Shown in pieces: positions 19,385-28,468 of a stretch of 64,000 nucleotides of DNA (position 1 is its first letter; each line of letters starts with the position of its first letter). The stretch is from CAYUZU01 sp964448675 (GTDB taxonomy: Bacteria > Planctomycetota > Phycisphaerae > UBA1845 > Fen-1342). Under the pieces are notes generated by a model, which was not told where the DNA came from, did no database searches, and saw only the letters and a list, made by a program, of their open reading frames with translations. The stretch lies in the NCBI GenBank assembly GCA_964448675.1, contig CAYUZU010000008.1:62001-126000 (forward strand). The letters are read 5' to 3'. Both the position numbers and the translations under genes were made by a program.

Positions 19385-22045
19385 GTGGCAGCCTCTACCT
19401 CCGAGAAAAACGCCCAGCCCGCCCCGCCGGAAGACGTTCGGCTCACGCCGGCGATGCGCCAGTACTGGGAGCAGAAGCGAGAGGTGCCGGAGGCGATCCT
19501 GCTGTTCCGCATGGGGGATTTCTACGAGCTGTTCTACGATGACGCCCAGCTGGGGGCACGCGTTCTGGGCATCACGCTGACCAGCCGCGATGGTGGGCGA
19601 ACGCCGCTGGCGGGCATCCCGCATCATGCACTGGAGAGCTACCTCGCGAAGCTCGTGGCGGCCGGCTACAAGGTCGCCATCAGCGAGCAGGTGGAGGACG
19701 CCAGCCAGGCCAAGGGCGTCGTCGACCGCGCGATCGTGCGGATCGTCACGCCGGGCACGCTGACCGATGACGGCCTGCTGGACCAGCAGAAGAGCAACAT
19801 GCTGGCGGCGGTCCTCCAGCAGCGCAGTTCGGCGGGCATCGCGGCCCTGGAGCTGTCCACCGGGCAGTTCGTGGTGCAGCAATGCCCGCACGAGCGCGTG
19901 GTGGACGAACTGGCCCGACTCGCCCCCGCTGAGGTTCTGCTGCCGGACGAGCGCAACGCCGCCCAGGTCGAGATCACCGACGCGATCCGCGAGCAGATGG
20001 GCGTGCCGCTGACCTACCGCGTCCCCGCCGATTTTTCCGAGCAGCGCGCTGCCCAGACCTTGCGGGAGCACTACGAGACCGCGGGGCTTGAGGGCTTCGG
20101 GTTTGCCGGCATGGACGCGTCGCTCCAGGCCGCGGGGGCGCTGCTGGCCTACGTGCGCGAGACGCAGAAGGCGGCCGCGCGCCACGTCCAGCCACCACGC
20201 CGACAAGCCGTCGACGAGTTCATGGTGCTCGACCCGGTGACGCTGCGCTCGCTGGAGATCGAGAAGACGCTGCGCAGCGGCGAGCGGGCCGGGTCGCTGC
20301 TGGCGGCGGTCGACCGCACGCGCAACCCGATGGGCGCCCGGCTGCTGCGCACGTGGCTGTGCTACCCACAACGCAACCTCGACGAGATCCGCCGGCGGCA
20401 GAACACGATCGAGGCGTTGCGCGGCCAGCCGCGCGTGCGGCGGCGGCTGCGGGAGGAGCTGCATCGCATCGGGGACCTGGAGCGCCTGATCGGCCGGCTT
20501 GGGGTGCAGCGCAGCACGCCGCGCGACCTGCGCGCCCTGGGGGAGGGGCTGCGCGCCTTGCAGCCGGTGCGCGAAGCGCTGGCGCTGCTGCACAGCCCGG
20601 AATGCGACGCCCTGGCCGCGCCGCTGGCCGGGCTCGATGATGTGGCACAGCACGTGTGTGCGGCGCTGCACGAGGAGGCCCCGGTCACGGTGCGCGAGGG
20701 CGGCATCTTCGCGGACGGGTTCAATGCCGAGCTCGATCGACTGCGCAGTGTCGGACGCGATGGACAGCAATGGCTGGCATCCTACCAGGCGCGCGAGGCT
20801 GAGCGCACCGGCATCTCCTCGCTGAAGGTGGCGTTCAACAAGGTGTTCGGCTTCTACATCGAGGTGACCAACGCGCACCGGCAGCGCGTGCCCGACGACT
20901 ATGTCCGCAAGCAGACGATGAAGAACGCCGAGCGGTACATCACCGACGAGCTGAAGCAGTATGAATCGGAGGCCTTGTCGGCCGAGACGCGGGCGAATCA
21001 ACTGGAGTACGAGCTGTTCAATGCGCTGCGCGACGAGCTCATGCAGCACATCGGCGCAATGCAGCAGGCGGCGGCGGCAGTGGCGCGGCTGGACGTGCTG
21101 GCGGGGTGGGCGGATCTTGCTGGCGATCGACGCTACTGTCGTCCGATGTTCGTTGACGAGCCCGTGTTACAGGTCGAGGGTGGGCGGCATCCGGTGCTCG
21201 ATCAGACGCTCGAGGCGAGCTTCGTTGACAACGAGGCCACGCTTGCGGCGGGCGGGGCGTCGCTGGCGCTGATCACTGGGCCGAACATGGCGGGCAAGAG
21301 CACCTACATTCGCCAGGTCGCACTGCTGGCGTTGCTGGCGCACTGCGGGTCGTGGGTGCCGGCGAAGGCCATGACGCTGGGGCTGACGGACCGCATCTTC
21401 ACGCGCGTCGGCGCCAGCGACGAACTGGCCCGCGGCCGTTCGACATTCATGGTCGAAATGGTCGAGACCGCCAACATCCTGCACAACGCCACCCGGCACA
21501 GCCTGGTCATTCTGGACGAGGTCGGCCGCGGCACGAGCACGTTCGATGGCGTCGCGCTGGCATGGGCGATCACCGAGTATCTCGCCACACGCGTCGGTTG
21601 TCGTACGCTGTTCGCGACGCACTATCACGAGCTTACCGAGCTGGCCGAGCTGCTCGATCCGGTATTCAATCTCAACGTCGCGGTGCGCGAGTACGAAGAC
21701 CAGGTCGTGTTTCTGCACCGGATCGTGCCCGGGGCGGCGGGACGCAGTTATGGTCTGCACGTGGGCAAGCTCGCGGGACTGCCCCGCGACGTGCTGGAGC
21801 GGGCCAACGCCGTACTGAACGAGCTGGAGACGACCTTTGCGCGCGAGTCGCAGCGCCCGGCGCTCGCCGCGGTGCAACGTCGACGCGTGCGGCAGTTGCG
21901 GCTGTTCGAGGAGCCCGAGGAAGTCGTCGTTCGCGAGCTGCGCGAACTGGATCCGGCGCGCTGCGACGAAGCCGACCTGAAGAAGTGGCTGCGCGCCTGG
22001 CGCGAGATGCTGGGTGTGCGCGACGCCGGGGAAGCAGCGAAATGA
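19385..22045 (+). CDS. mutS: DNA mismatch repair protein MutS
   Basis: Recognises mismatches and insertion loops and recruits MutL. 886 residues, MutS1 type. The mismatch-reading Phe-x-Glu is at residues 46-48 (GDFYELF). The ATPase domain holds Walker A GPNMAGKSTYIRQVALL at about 630 and Walker B VILDEVGRGTSTFDG; the ABC-type loop is DELARGRSTFMVEM. The start is GTG at 19385, behind a GAGG. The stop overlaps the next ATG (ATGA), making mutS the first gene of a run into the TrkH-like and neu genes. Confidence 0.97.
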   Translation: MAASTSEKNAQPAPPEDVRLTPAMRQYWEQKREVPEAILLFRMGDFYELFYDDAQLGARVLGITLTSRDGGRTPLAGIPHHALESYLAKLVAAGYKVAISEQVEDASQAKGVVDRAIVRIVTPGTLTDDGLLDQQKSNMLAAVLQQRSSAGIAALELSTGQFVVQQCPHERVVDELARLAPAEVLLPDERNAAQVEITDAIREQMGVPLTYRVPADFSEQRAAQTLREHYETAGLEGFGFAGMDASLQAAGALLAYVRETQKAAARHVQPPRRQAVDEFMVLDPVTLRSLEIEKTLRSGERAGSLLAAVDRTRNPMGARLLRTWLCYPQRNLDEIRRRQNTIEALRGQPRVRRRLREELHRIGDLERLIGRLGVQRSTPRDLRALGEGLRALQPVREALALLHSPECDALAAPLAGLDDVAQHVCAALHEEAPVTVREGGIFADGFNAELDRLRSVGRDGQQWLASYQAREAERTGISSLKVAFNKVFGFYIEVTNAHRQRVPDDYVRKQTMKNAERYITDELKQYESEALSAETRANQLEYELFNALRDELMQHIGAMQQAAAAVARLDVLAGWADLAGDRRYCRPMFVDEPVLQVEGGRHPVLDQTLEASFVDNEATLAAGGASLALITGPNMAGKSTYIRQVALLALLAHCGSWVPAKAMTLGLTDRIFTRVGASDELARGRSTFMVEMVETANILHNATRHSLVILDEVGRGTSTFDGVALAWAITEYLATRVGCRTLFATHYHELTELAELLDPVFNLNVAVREYEDQVVFLHRIVPGAAGRSYGLHVGKLAGLPRDVLERANAVLNELETTFARESQRPALAAVQRRRVRQLRLFEEPEEVVVRELRELDPARCDEADLKKWLRAWREMLGVRDAGEAAK

Positions 22046-23379
22046 CGCGCTGGCAGCGGGCCGAGCTGTGGCTGCCGATGGCGCTGCTGATCCTGACCGC
22101 ACTGGGGGCCACGCTGCTGACGCAACAATGGTGCGTCGAACTGTCCGAGCGCGAGCGCGTGGCCTACGGCGCGCGACCCGTGTGGCAGGCGTGGTTCGAC
22201 TCGCTGAGCGTTACCTGTGGCGTCGGGCTGCTGACGTACGAGAATTACACGTACGCGGGCCGCTGGGTGCTCCTGGGGCTCGGCATTGCAGGGGCGGTGC
22301 TGTACCTGATCGCGGCGCGATTGGTGCTGGGAAGACTGTGGGCCGAGGCCGGCGCGGCGTTGCCGTCGATCGCGACGATTCTGCGGGCCTTCGTCGCATT
22401 GCTGGCGGGGAGTTGTGCGGCCGGCGTCGTCCTGGCGCTGCTGTCCTCTCGTGACCTGGATGCTTATCACGCCGGTGTGGGGTACGCCATTTCGGCGTTC
22501 GCCTCGCTCGGCATGCCGGGCGATCCGCTGCCGGGCGCTCTCGGTTGGCCGCTGGCGGTGATCTCGCTGGTGAGCGCGGGCGGCTGGGTGCTCTGGCTGT
22601 GGCCCTGGCGTGACAGGCGCGTTATCGGCGGCCGGTCGCTCGTGTGGGTCATGGTTACGTATGCGGCGTTTCTGCTCGTGAGCGCTCAGCTCATCACGTG
22701 GTTCGAGCTGCCGCGCGGCGCGCGCGGCCCGATTGACCGGGCCGGCCGGGCTGCCGTGCAGGCCGAGGGCTTTGCCGCCGCCGCCAAGCAGGTCTGCTGC
22801 GCCGCCGGGGCGGGCATGCCGACCGGCGAACTCGAGCTGCGGGAGGCCGCGGACGGGACGAAGAGCGTGTTGGCGGGCGTCGTCCTTGTGGGAGGACTCG
22901 GCAGCGGTGTGGGTGGGGGGGTGAAGTGGCTGGTCGTGTGGTGGGCGTTGGCCGGGTGCTGGGCGTGGTTTTTGCCGGCAAGGGGGCGTTCGCTGGCGCC
23001 GGTGACGCGGCGCTGCCAGTTGGCCGGTCAAGCGTGCCTGGGAGCGGTTACGGCGCACATCGTCGTTGTGGCGCTCGGCCTGCTGCTGATCGAAAACCAC
23101 GTGGCCGGTCGCTACAACGTGGCGCCGTCGCTCGGGGATGCGCTGCTGGCTGCGGCATCTGCCGTGGGCGGCGCGAACCTCTCCAGTGGGCTTGTGGAGA
23201 CGGTCACCAGCGCAAACCTCTCCAGGGGGATCCGCCAAGATGTCGATTCATACCAATACGGCATGGTTTGGCTCATGCTGGCGATGTGGCTTGGCCGGGT
23301 GCTGCCCGTGATCGTGCTGGCCCGGGTGGCCGCCATTCGGTTCGACGACCGTCCGCCGACGCATCCGCCGGCGATCTGA
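22042..23379 (+). CDS. Divergent TrkH/KtrB-like cation channel subunit
   Basis: A 445-residue polytopic membrane protein, coupled to mutS by ATGA. Four loop segments sit where Trk-family selectivity filters belong: SLSVTCGVGLLT, AISAFASLGMPG, GGLGSGVGGGVKW and ASAVGGANLSSGL. The third matches the conserved G-S-x-x-G-G-x-K pattern of TrkH/KtrB. The rest is strongly diverged and carries an external loop with vicinal Cys (KQVCCAAGAG). Family knowledge suggests K+ or Na+ transport, but the altered filters leave the ion, and even activity, uncertain. No TrkA/KtrA regulator is adjacent. Confidence 0.6.
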   Translation: MTRWQRAELWLPMALLILTALGATLLTQQWCVELSERERVAYGARPVWQAWFDSLSVTCGVGLLTYENYTYAGRWVLLGLGIAGAVLYLIAARLVLGRLWAEAGAALPSIATILRAFVALLAGSCAAGVVLALLSSRDLDAYHAGVGYAISAFASLGMPGDPLPGALGWPLAVISLVSAGGWVLWLWPWRDRRVIGGRSLVWVMVTYAAFLLVSAQLITWFELPRGARGPIDRAGRAAVQAEGFAAAAKQVCCAAGAGMPTGELELREAADGTKSVLAGVVLVGGLGSGVGGGVKWLVVWWALAGCWAWFLPARGRSLAPVTRRCQLAGQACLGAVTAHIVVVALGLLLIENHVAGRYNVAPSLGDALLAAASAVGGANLSSGLVETVTSANLSRGIRQDVDSYQYGMVWLMLAMWLGRVLPVIVLARVAAIRFDDRPPTHPPAI

Positions 23380-23394
23380 TCGTGGAGTGGCTTG

Positions 23395-24069
23395 TTGAAT
23401 CCAGTAGGCATCATCCCGGCGCGGGCTGGTTCCAAGCGGTTGCCGGGCAAGAACTTGCGGCTGCTCGCCGGCAGGCCGCTGATTGCCCATACCTGCCGGG
23501 CGGCGCTGGACAGCGGGGTGCTCGGCGCGGTGTATGCGAACACCGATAGCGCGGACATCGCCGCCGCAGCCCGCACGGCGGGCGCCCGCTGCCCCGAGCT
23601 GCGGCCGGGGGCGTTGGCCACGGACACGGCCCCGACGCGCGACGCGCTCGTGTGGATGCTCGAGCGACTGGCCGACGCGGGTGAGCGGTACGATGCAGTC
23701 GTGATTCTGCAGCCCACCTCGCCGCTGCGGTCGGCGGCGGACATTCGGGCGGCGTGGCGGTTGTACGCCGAGAACGCGCCTTGTGGGGTGGTCTCGGTTG
23801 TACCGGTGGCACCGCGGTCTTGGCTGGGAGCGCGATCGCCGACGGGCGAATTCGCGCGGTGGACCGGCGACGAAACCGCCTATCGCCTGAACGGCGCGGT
23901 TTACGTCTATGCGGCGGAGGATCTTCTCCAGGACCGCACGCCCGCGCGGACGATGGCGTATGTCATGCCGGCGTCGCGCAGCGTGGATATCGATACGGCC
24001 GAGGATTTCACCCTGGCCGAGGCCCTGCTGGCGATCGAGCAGCCCGTCCCGAACGACCTTTCGAAGTAG
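23395..24069 (+). CDS. neuA: Acylneuraminate cytidylyltransferase (NeuA-like)
   Basis: Activates a nonulosonic acid with CTP to give the CMP-sugar used by glycosyltransferases. The nucleotide-binding start is VGIIPARAGSKRLPGKNLR. Further motifs are ANTDSADIAAAAR, ILQPTSPLRSAADI and SVDIDTAEDF. About 224 residues, normal for the catalytic domain alone. Tandem TTG codons (23392, 23395) follow GGAG; the second has seven-base spacing and is preferred. It begins 15 bp after the TrkH-like stop and precedes neuB by 12 bp. Confidence 0.88.
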   Translation: MNPVGIIPARAGSKRLPGKNLRLLAGRPLIAHTCRAALDSGVLGAVYANTDSADIAAAARTAGARCPELRPGALATDTAPTRDALVWMLERLADAGERYDAVVILQPTSPLRSAADIRAAWRLYAENAPCGVVSVVPVAPRSWLGARSPTGEFARWTGDETAYRLNGAVYVYAAEDLLQDRTPARTMAYVMPASRSVDIDTAEDFTLAEALLAIEQPVPNDLSK

Positions 24070-24081
24070 TCAAGGTGAGTA

Positions 24082-25155
24082 ATGCCCGCAGCGAACGTGA
24101 CGAATCAGAACGTGACCGTGCAGATCGGCGACCATCTCGTGGGGACGGGGCAGCGCACGCTGATTATCGCCGAGGCGGGGGTGAACCATGACGGCTCGCT
24201 CGACAAGGCGCTGCAGATGGTCGACGTCGCGGCGCAGGCGGGCGCCGACGTGATCAAGTTCCAGGTCTTTCGTGCGGACGACCTGGCGACGGCCGCGGCG
24301 CCGGCCGCGGCGTATCAGGAGGTGTCCGGCGTGCAGTCGCAACGCGACATGTTGCGGCGGCTGGAGTTGCGTGATGACGACCTGATGCAGATCCAGGGGC
24401 GCTGCCAGGCGCGCGGCATCGCGTTCCTGGCGACGCCGTTCGGACCGGTCGAGATCGATCGGCTGTGCGACCTGGGCGTGCCGGCGTTGAAGATCGCGTC
24501 GACCGATCTGAACAACGTGCCGTTTCTGCGGAAGGCGGCGGAGACCGGCCTGCCGCTGATCGTGTCGACCGGGGCGTCGACGGAGGGGGAGATCATGGCG
24601 GCGGTGGACGATCTGCGGAACTGGGGCGCGGGGCGACGCACCGTTCTGCTGCACTGCATCAGCGGCTATCCGGCGCCGTTGAACAGTGCCAACCTGCGGG
24701 CGATCGTGCGGCTGGGTGACATGTTCGAGGTGCCGGCGGGGTTCAGCGATCATACGACGTCGACCGACATCGCCGGCTGGGCGGTGGCGGCGGGCGCCTG
24801 CGTGCTGGAGAAGCACTTCACGCTGGATCCGAGCGCCAGCGGTCCGGACCACGCCATGTCGCTGGACCCGGAGCGGTTGGCGCTGTACGTGGCGGCGGCG
24901 CGGCAGGCGGAGATCGCGCTGGGTGACGGGGATGTGGGGATGACGGCGGTCGAGGATGATGTCCGCACCAAGGCGCGCAAGAGCGTGGTCGCGGCGCAGC
25001 GCATCCCCGCGGGGCAGACCATCGCGGCCGACATGCTGAGCGTGAAGCGGCCGGCAGGTGGGATCGAGCCGCGCGATGTCGACCAGCTCGTTGGCCGGCA
25101 GGCGGCCGTGGACATCGAAGCCGACACGCTGCTGACGTGGGACATGGTGCGGTGA
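24082..25155 (+). CDS. neuB: N-acetylneuraminate (nonulosonate) synthase
   Basis: Condenses phosphoenolpyruvate with an N-acyl hexosamine (ManNAc for sialic acid) to form a nine-carbon acid. 357 residues. The TIM barrel has TLIIAEAGVNHDGSLDKA, DVIKFQVFRADDL, KIASTDLNNVPFL, GFSDHTTSTDIAG and EKHFTLDPSASGPDHAMS. A C-terminal SAF/antifreeze-like domain follows (VVAAQRIPAGQTIAADML). The start follows AAGGTGAG. The stop overlaps the neuC GTG as GTGA. Use of ManNAc is supported by the neighbouring hydrolysing epimerase, though legionaminate-type substrates cannot be excluded. Confidence 0.93.
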   Translation: MPAANVTNQNVTVQIGDHLVGTGQRTLIIAEAGVNHDGSLDKALQMVDVAAQAGADVIKFQVFRADDLATAAAPAAAYQEVSGVQSQRDMLRRLELRDDDLMQIQGRCQARGIAFLATPFGPVEIDRLCDLGVPALKIASTDLNNVPFLRKAAETGLPLIVSTGASTEGEIMAAVDDLRNWGAGRRTVLLHCISGYPAPLNSANLRAIVRLGDMFEVPAGFSDHTTSTDIAGWAVAAGACVLEKHFTLDPSASGPDHAMSLDPERLALYVAAARQAEIALGDGDVGMTAVEDDVRTKARKSVVAAQRIPAGQTIAADMLSVKRPAGGIEPRDVDQLVGRQAAVDIEADTLLTWDMVR

Positions 25156-26291
25156 GCGGGCGGCGCCGGCGGGTGGCGGTGGTGACCGGCACGCGGGCCG
25201 AGTATGGCCTGTTGACGTCGACGCTGGCGGCGGTGCGGCGCGCGCGCGGGCTCGACCTGCAGCTCGTGGTGACGGGGATGCACCTGCTGCGGAAGTTCGG
25301 GCACACGGTGCGGCAGATCGAGCGCGAGGGCTGGCGGATCGCGGCGCGCGTGCCGATGCAGCGCGGCGACGACGCGGCCGCCGACCAGGCGGACGGCTTG
25401 TCGCGCGGCGTCGCCGGGATGGCACGTTTCTTTGTCGAGGCGAAAACCGATATCGTGGTCGTGCTGGGGGATCGGATCGAAGCGATGGCGGGGGCGCTGG
25501 CGGCGGTCACGACCGGGCGCGTTCTGGCGCATATCCATGGCGGCGACGTGGCGCCGGGGGATTTTGACGATTCGCTGCGGCACGCGATCACCAAGCTCGC
25601 GCACCTGCACTTCGCGGCTACGCGGCAGGCAGCACGGCGCATCGTGCGCCTGGGCGAGCGGCGCGAGCACGTGCACGTAGTCGGTGCGGTGGGGCTGGAT
25701 CGGCTGCGCGAGCTGCTGGCCGAGGCGCCGGCGCGGGGCCGGCGCGCGGGTACGGCCCTGGTGATCCAGCATCCATGTGGCCGGGCGGCGCGCGTGGAAT
25801 GGCGCGTGATGCGTGACGTGCTCCGCGCGGTGCGGCACAGCGGCCTGCGGCGGCTGATCATGTATCCGAACAGTGACCGCGGGCACGAGGGCGTGCTGCG
25901 AGCGATCGAGGAGCATCGCCGGCGGTGCTCACGCGAAGAGACCGAGGTCGTGAAGTCGCTGCCGCGCGACGATTACCTGCGGGCACTCCTTCAGGCCGAT
26001 GTGCTGGTGGGAAACTCGTCCAGCGGGGTCATCGAGGCGCCGCTGGCGGGCACGCCGTCGGTAAACGTCGGCGGGCGCCAGGCCGGCCGGGAAACGGGGG
26101 GCGGTTCGGTCGTGCACGCTGACGAGTCGTTCGACGCGATCGTGGCCGCGCTGGCGGCCGCGCGGCGCAAGCGGCCGCGGCGGGGCGGGGCGACCGCCTA
26201 CGGCACCGGACAGGCCGGCGCGCGGATCGCACGCGTGCTGGCGGAAACGCCGCTCGATGCCGAAGTGGCGCGCAAGGTCATCACGTATTGA
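25152..26291 (+). CDS. neuC: UDP-GlcNAc 2-epimerase, hydrolysing (NeuC-like)
   Basis: Converts UDP-N-acetylglucosamine to ManNAc and UDP, feeding NeuB. 379 residues from the GTG at 25152, which overlaps the neuB stop. Signature segments are VVTGTRAEYGLL, HIHGGDVAPGDFDDSLRHAI, KLAHLHFAATRQAA and VGNSSSGVIEAPLAGTPSVNVGGRQ. The central part is Arg-rich but keeps the GT-B-like epimerase fold pattern. It is the last gene of the run; a GC palindrome follows immediately. The hydrolysing assignment rests on the NeuABC context. Confidence 0.9.
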   Translation: MSGRRRRVAVVTGTRAEYGLLTSTLAAVRRARGLDLQLVVTGMHLLRKFGHTVRQIEREGWRIAARVPMQRGDDAAADQADGLSRGVAGMARFFVEAKTDIVVVLGDRIEAMAGALAAVTTGRVLAHIHGGDVAPGDFDDSLRHAITKLAHLHFAATRQAARRIVRLGERREHVHVVGAVGLDRLRELLAEAPARGRRAGTALVIQHPCGRAARVEWRVMRDVLRAVRHSGLRRLIMYPNSDRGHEGVLRAIEEHRRRCSREETEVVKSLPRDDYLRALLQADVLVGNSSSGVIEAPLAGTPSVNVGGRQAGRETGGGSVVHADESFDAIVAALAAARRKRPRRGGATAYGTGQAGARIARVLAETPLDAEVARKVITY

Positions 26292-26292
26292 G

Positions 26293-26306
26293 GCCCGCGC
26301 GGGCCG
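26293..26306. terminator. GC palindrome between converging neuC and a Spy-like gene
   Basis: GGCCCGCGCGGGCC is self-complementary and fills most of the 27-bp gap between two converging genes. It has no T tract, so a bidirectional terminator is plausible but not proven. Confidence 0.4.
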
Positions 26307-26318
26307 CGGGCTGGGGGC

Positions 26319-27299
26319 TTATTCGTCGTCGGCGCGGAACCGCGGGCGGTGCCGCCTGTAGGGCCGGTCGCCTTCACCGCGCTGTCGGCCGCGGTGTTCG
26401 CGCAGGCGTTCGAGGCGGCGGTCGACCTCCTCGGCGGCGTTGTCTTCCATCTGTGCGGCGCGCTCCTCCATCGCCTTGAGCTCGACCGTGATCCGCTCGT
26501 CGATGAGCGTGGTCATATGGTCGCGGATCCGGGCTTGCGTCGCCGCGTCGGCTTCCTGGTAAGTCTCGAGGAGTTCGCGCAGTCGTGGGGGGGCGGCCGC
26601 CAGGTTGAAGTCGTCGCTAAGCAGGCAGTCGAGCCGTTCCTCGACGCGCTCGCTGCGCTCGGTTTGCACCAGGTCATGCAGCGTACGTAGCGCCTCGATC
26701 TCGAGCCGCACCGTTTCGGCAAGCGTCTCTCGCGCGGCCTGCATCGCGGCCGTGTGCAGCTCGGCGTCAGCCGGCTGGCGATGCACCGTGCGCATGTATT
26801 CGCGCAAGCGCATGCCGGTGCGGGCGTGGTCGTGGATGATGCGGCCGAGCGCGGGGCTGCGCTCGTAGACGCGGCGCAGGTGCCGCAGCTTCGGCGCGTT
26901 CTCCGCGAGCTTGGCGCGGAACATCTCCGGGTTGCGGCGTTGCACGCGCTCCATCAAGCGGTGCAGGCGCGGGAAGTGCTCCTTGGCGAACGCGAGCAGC
27001 TCCTCCGTCTCGCCCGGCTCCAGTGGCGCGCGGTCTTCACGCGCGATGCGAAACAGGTTTCGCCCCAGCCCGATGCCGCAGCCTTCCTCGAACGGGCGAC
27101 TCGCCAGGTGCCGTAAGCCACGCCCGCGATGATGACGCCGGCCGCGACGCTCGCGCTGGTCGTCGTCGCGCTGCGACCGCACAGCGGGAGGCTGCTCGTC
27201 CGGTTGCTCGTCGGTCGCGCGTGCCGGCGGCACGCTGACCAGCAGCAACCCCGCCAGGCCGAGCATTAGAATCGTGCGAAACCGCCACATGAGATTCAT
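26319..27299 (-). CDS. Secreted helical protein (Spy/CpxP-like) of ECF module 1
   Basis: About 326 residues. The signal peptide is MWRFRTILMLGLAGLLLVSVPPARA. The ATG at 27299 is taken, although a third possible start (27290) has better spacing from AGGTGA. The mature protein is Arg/Glu-rich, almost wholly helical and likely coiled coil, with an RRHHRGRG basic patch after the signal. It resembles Spy/CpxP/LTxxQ periplasmic proteins in style, not in a diagnostic motif. It follows the anti-sigma and sigma genes without a gap, as does 57447-58409 in module 3, so it is a likely regulon partner or stress sensor. Confidence 0.75.
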   Translation of the reverse strand: MNLMWRFRTILMLGLAGLLLVSVPPARATDEQPDEQPPAVRSQRDDDQRERRGRRHHRGRGLRHLASRPFEEGCGIGLGRNLFRIAREDRAPLEPGETEELLAFAKEHFPRLHRLMERVQRRNPEMFRAKLAENAPKLRHLRRVYERSPALGRIIHDHARTGMRLREYMRTVHRQPADAELHTAAMQAARETLAETVRLEIEALRTLHDLVQTERSERVEERLDCLLSDDFNLAAAPPRLRELLETYQEADAATQARIRDHMTTLIDERITVELKAMEERAAQMEDNAAEEVDRRLERLREHRGRQRGEGDRPYRRHRPRFRADDE

Positions 27300-27302
27300 C
27301 AC

Positions 27303-27743
27303 CTACAGGGCTTGCAGTTCCTCGATGGAGGCATCGAAGCTCTCGAACAGGGCCTCGAGCTCGCTGGCTTCGTCGTCGCCCTCGCCAAACGAATCACCGA
27401 TCCAGCCGCCCTCGAGCAGGTTGGCCATCCGACTGCTGGATTCATCGAGCGCCGCAGTCCAGTCGGCCAGCGCTGCGGCCGGGTCGTCCGCCCCGGTCGC
27501 CACCGACGTACCGTCCCACCTCGACAGACCCAGCACGAGCAGGACGGCCGCGGCGATGCCGGCGGCCGCACGTCCGACGCGGAACCAGCCGCGCTGGTGG
27601 CGCAAGCGACCGGCCTCGAGGCGCACGGCCTGTTGCCAACGCGCGACCTGGTCGCTACTCGGCTGCGCCGCGGGCAGCGGATCGAGCAGATGCAGGTCGC
27701 GCTTGACCGCGTCGTTCAGTTCGTCGAACTGGTTGGGCTGCAT
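27303..27743 (-). CDS. Membrane-anchored anti-sigma factor candidate, module 1
   Basis: 146 residues with one membrane helix (AAAGIAAAVLLVLGLSRW, about 58-75), a soluble N-terminal part and an acidic extracytoplasmic tail (EGDDEASELEALFE). It starts 2 bp after the sigma factor stop, the normal arrangement of an anti-sigma with its sigma. No zinc (HxxxCxxC) anti-sigma motif is present, so the inhibitory domain is of another kind. The call rests on context and topology. Confidence 0.65.
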   Translation of the reverse strand: MQPNQFDELNDAVKRDLHLLDPLPAAQPSSDQVARWQQAVRLEAGRLRHQRGWFRVGRAAAGIAAAVLLVLGLSRWDGTSVATGADDPAAALADWTAALDESSSRMANLLEGGWIGDSFGEGDDEASELEALFESFDASIEELQAL

Positions 27744-27745
27744 GG

Positions 27746-28315
27746 TCAGCCTCGAATCTCCAGGATCTCACGCAGGCGCTTCAACGCCCGGTGTGCGCGT
27801 GCCAGCGCCGTGCCCAGCGGCACGCCCAGCAACTCGGCAATCTCGCGAAACGACAGCTCCGAATAGTGCCGCAACAGGATGATCTCACGATCGCTCTCGG
27901 AAAGCGCGTCAACCGCTGCGGCGACCTGTGCCCCGGCTTCGTCGCGCTCCAGCTGCGCCGGGGGATCATCGACCCCGCTCGCCAAATCCGGCGCAAGGGC
28001 GTCGGTCTCAGCACCGCCGTCGAGCGACAGCGGCACGCCTCGGCGGCCAAGCTGCCGGGCGCGATCGCGGGCCAGATTGGCGGCGATGCGAAAGAGCCAC
28101 GCCTCGAACCGCCCGCTGTGCTGGTAATCGCCAATCGTCCGTACCATACGCAGCAACGTCTCCTGGGTGAGGTCTTCGGCCACGTCCCGCCGGCCGGTCA
28201 GCCGATAAAGCAGGCCGTAGATCCGCGGCGAGAAGCGGGCGACAAGCTCATCCAGAGCCGCCGACTCGTGCCGCCGAGCGCGGCGCAGGAGCTCGTCCAG
28301 ACCGGTCTTCTCCAC
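27746..28315 (-). CDS. ECF-type RNA polymerase sigma factor, module 1
   Basis: 189 residues from a GTG with GAGG upstream. Region 2 is ELVARFSPRIYGLLYRLTG through DVAEDLTQETLLRMVR (-10 recognition). Region 4 is SESDREIILLRHYSELSFR and EIAELLGVPLGTALARAH (helix-turn-helix for -35 contact). No extra domains. It heads an operon of sigma, anti-sigma and secreted helical protein. The trigger is unknown, but the gene order suggests an envelope-sensed signal. Confidence 0.93.
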   Translation of the reverse strand: MEKTGLDELLRRARRHESAALDELVARFSPRIYGLLYRLTGRRDVAEDLTQETLLRMVRTIGDYQHSGRFEAWLFRIAANLARDRARQLGRRGVPLSLDGGAETDALAPDLASGVDDPPAQLERDEAGAQVAAAVDALSESDREIILLRHYSELSFREIAELLGVPLGTALARAHRALKRLREILEIRG

Positions 28316-28468
28316 GCGATCCTCACCAGGAGGCTAAACGCTGACCGTCGGCGTTCATTGCATCGCCGGAACCGGGCACGGGTCACCCGGATGGTCCCCT
28401 GGCGACCCACGTCGTCACATGATTATCAGACCGCACGCCCGCGCCGCAAGGCCGACCTGTCCGGCGGC

